Shown: piece by piece, positions 59,333 to 60,165 of the stretch
Layout: the number at the start of each line of letters is the position of its first letter
Numbering within the stretch: position 1 is the stretch's first letter
NCBI GenBank assembly: GCA_019116455.1
Contig: DXBR01000010.1
Coordinates: forward strand, 1-60,165
Direction of reading: 5' to 3'
DNA from: Anaerobutyricum stercoris
GTDB lineage: Bacteria; Bacillota; Clostridia; Lachnospirales; Lachnospiraceae
Length of the DNA stretch: 60,165 bases
Notes under the pieces: generated by a model
Database searches by the model: none
Told to the model about the DNA's origin: nothing
Seen by the model: the letters and a program-made list of their open reading frames with translations, nothing else
Translations under genes and position numbers: made by a program

Positions 59333-60165
59333 ATGAGATACGAAGGAAATATTTACCGTCCTCCCAGTGAGGCACGCAGCCTGATTATTCAGGTGACTGT
59401 CGGATGCAGTCACAATCGCTGCACGTTCTGCAATATGTATAAAGATAAGAAGTTCCGTATCCGCCATAAAGAAGAAGTGTTGCTGGATTTGGATGAAATG
59501 TCCGAAATATACGGGGAATTGCCGCTGCGTATCTTCCTTGCAGATGGCGATGCTCTTGTACTGAAAACGGAAGATTTGCTGGATATCCTAAGATATATAA
59601 AGATAAAATTCCCATTTTGTCAGCGGATCACAGCTTACGCTACAGTGCAGGATATTCTGCGGAAAGGAGACGAGGAGCTTGCGCTGCTGAAAAAGGAAGG
59701 GCTTTCCATGGTCTATGTGGGCGCGGAGACCGGCGACCCGGTGATACTCACTCACGTGAAAAAAGATGTGACAGTGGAACAGATGATACAGGCGGCAGAG
59801 AAGCTGAAACGGTGCGGCATAAAGCTGTCCCTCACCCTCATTTCGGGTCTGGGCGGCAGGGAACGCCTGAAAGAACACGCGCTGGAGTCGGCCCGTCTGG
59901 TCTCTGCCATGAAACCGGAATATCTGGGATTCCTGACGCTGATGCTGGAGAAGGGCGCGCCGATTCTTTCCGAGATTCGCGCCGGCAGCATGACTCTCCT
60001 CACGCCGGACGATGTGATGGAAGAGACGAAACTGTTTCTCAGCCATGTGGACTCCGAGGGAACCATTTACCGCGCCAATCACGCTTCCAACTACCTGGCG
60101 TTAAAAGGCACGTTAAACCGGGACATTCCGGCCATGCTGGCGCAGGTGGAAGAGGCGGAGAAAAG
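59333..60165 (+). CDS. Radical SAM protein (partial, continues beyond the window)
   Basis: A frame opens at ATG 59333 after AAAAGGAG and stays open to the end of the window (277 codons). It begins RYEGNIYRPPSEARS and has the iron-sulfur motif in the form VGCSHNRCTFCNMY, that is C-x4-C-x2-C rather than C-x3-C-x2-C. YVGAETGDP and ISGLGGRERLKEHA are typical SAM-barrel segments. I believe the unusual spacing is a feature of this family and not a mutation. Function unknown. It lies directly behind the right end of the TnpB element, whose guide would match the DNA just before it. Confidence 0.85.
   Translation, partial: MRYEGNIYRPPSEARSLIIQVTVGCSHNRCTFCNMYKDKKFRIRHKEEVLLDLDEMSEIYGELPLRIFLADGDALVLKTEDLLDILRYIKIKFPFCQRITAYATVQDILRKGDEELALLKKEGLSMVYVGAETGDPVILTHVKKDVTVEQMIQAAEKLKRCGIKLSLTLISGLGGRERLKEHALESARLVSAMKPEYLGFLTLMLEKGAPILSEIRAGSMTLLTPDDVMEETKLFLSHVDSEGTIYRANHASNYLALKGTLNRDIPAMLAQVEEAEK

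Noticed and set aside
1..60165. CRISPR arrays, rRNA, tRNA genes and prophage
   Set aside because: I saw no regularly spaced repeats, no tRNA-like cloverleaf that I could support, no rRNA sequence and no phage structural genes.
59333..60165. Mutated iron-sulfur motif in the radical SAM protein (C-x4-C-x2-C)
   Set aside because: The surrounding GCSHNRCTFC pattern looks like a family feature, so I do not read it as damage.

Overview
The window reads as chromosomal DNA of an anaerobic, spore-former-lineage Firmicute, most likely a gut Lachnospiraceae (Clostridia). The pointers are the SCIFF peptide with its radical SAM maturase beside yajC and secDF, an IspH-ribosomal protein S1 fusion downstream of cmk, a group B [FeFe] hydrogenase, ferredoxin-dependent indolepyruvate oxidoreductase, two Spo0A proteins, a membrane pyrophosphatase and meso-diaminopimelate dehydrogenase. 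The assignment rests on gene content and order; no 16S or other marker comparison was possible.

Layout. 0-5.2 kb: a decayed stretch (papain-like pseudogene, a glycosyltransferase/YfhO chimera) around an alanine/sodium symporter and a DUF2007-like gene. 5.2-10.7 kb: an ECF sigma factor, a six-helix membrane protein, an MFS carrier and an ABC exporter; the sigma gene and the ABC operon share an almost identical promoter-like block. 10.8-12.8 kb: an RpiR regulator fused in frame to a 6-phospho-beta-glucosidase that lacks its N-terminus. 12.9-22.7 kb: a housekeeping run (tgt, yajC, TIGR04086 protein, SCIFF, scfB, secDF, recJ, HAD phosphatase, apt). 22.8-30.5 kb: RpiR regulator, HI0933 flavoprotein, cmk, ispH-rpsA, a REC-GGDEF-EAL-GGDEF c-di-GMP protein and a convergent PAP2 phosphatase. 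30.7-34.3 kb: [FeFe] hydrogenase followed by an AT-rich accessory patch (AAA ATPase, coiled-coil protein). 34.4-40.5 kb: TrpR-related YerC, iorA, iorB, a phenylacetate-CoA ligase-type enzyme, ddh and upp. 40.6-46.3 kb: an aminotransferase/amidohydrolase pair, an acyl-CoA synthetase and a sodium/solute symporter; the last two carry the same 26-bp operator-like element. 46.6-49 kb: two tandem spo0A genes and a TetR regulator. 49.1-57.8 kb: an MMPL transporter fused to a heptad-repeat exported protein, a manganese riboswitch with mntP, glgA and hppA. 58.0-60.2 kb: a solitary TnpB element and the start of a radical SAM gene that runs off the window.

How it works together. The 34-46 kb part looks like amino-acid and organic-acid fermentation: IorAB makes aryl-acetyl-CoA and reduced ferredoxin, the PaaK-type ligase can interconvert aryl-acids and CoA esters, the hydrogenase group can dispose of or sense electrons, and the synthetase plus symporter suggest uptake and CoA activation of a shared substrate. 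The strongest leads for new biology are the ECF regulon with an unfamiliar membrane partner, the 26-bp operator pair, the tandem Spo0A genes with an altered second copy, the internal start sites inside two fused genes, and the cluster of internally deleted genes in the first 13 kb. The last of these may be real decay or an assembly problem, and read coverage over the junctions would tell.
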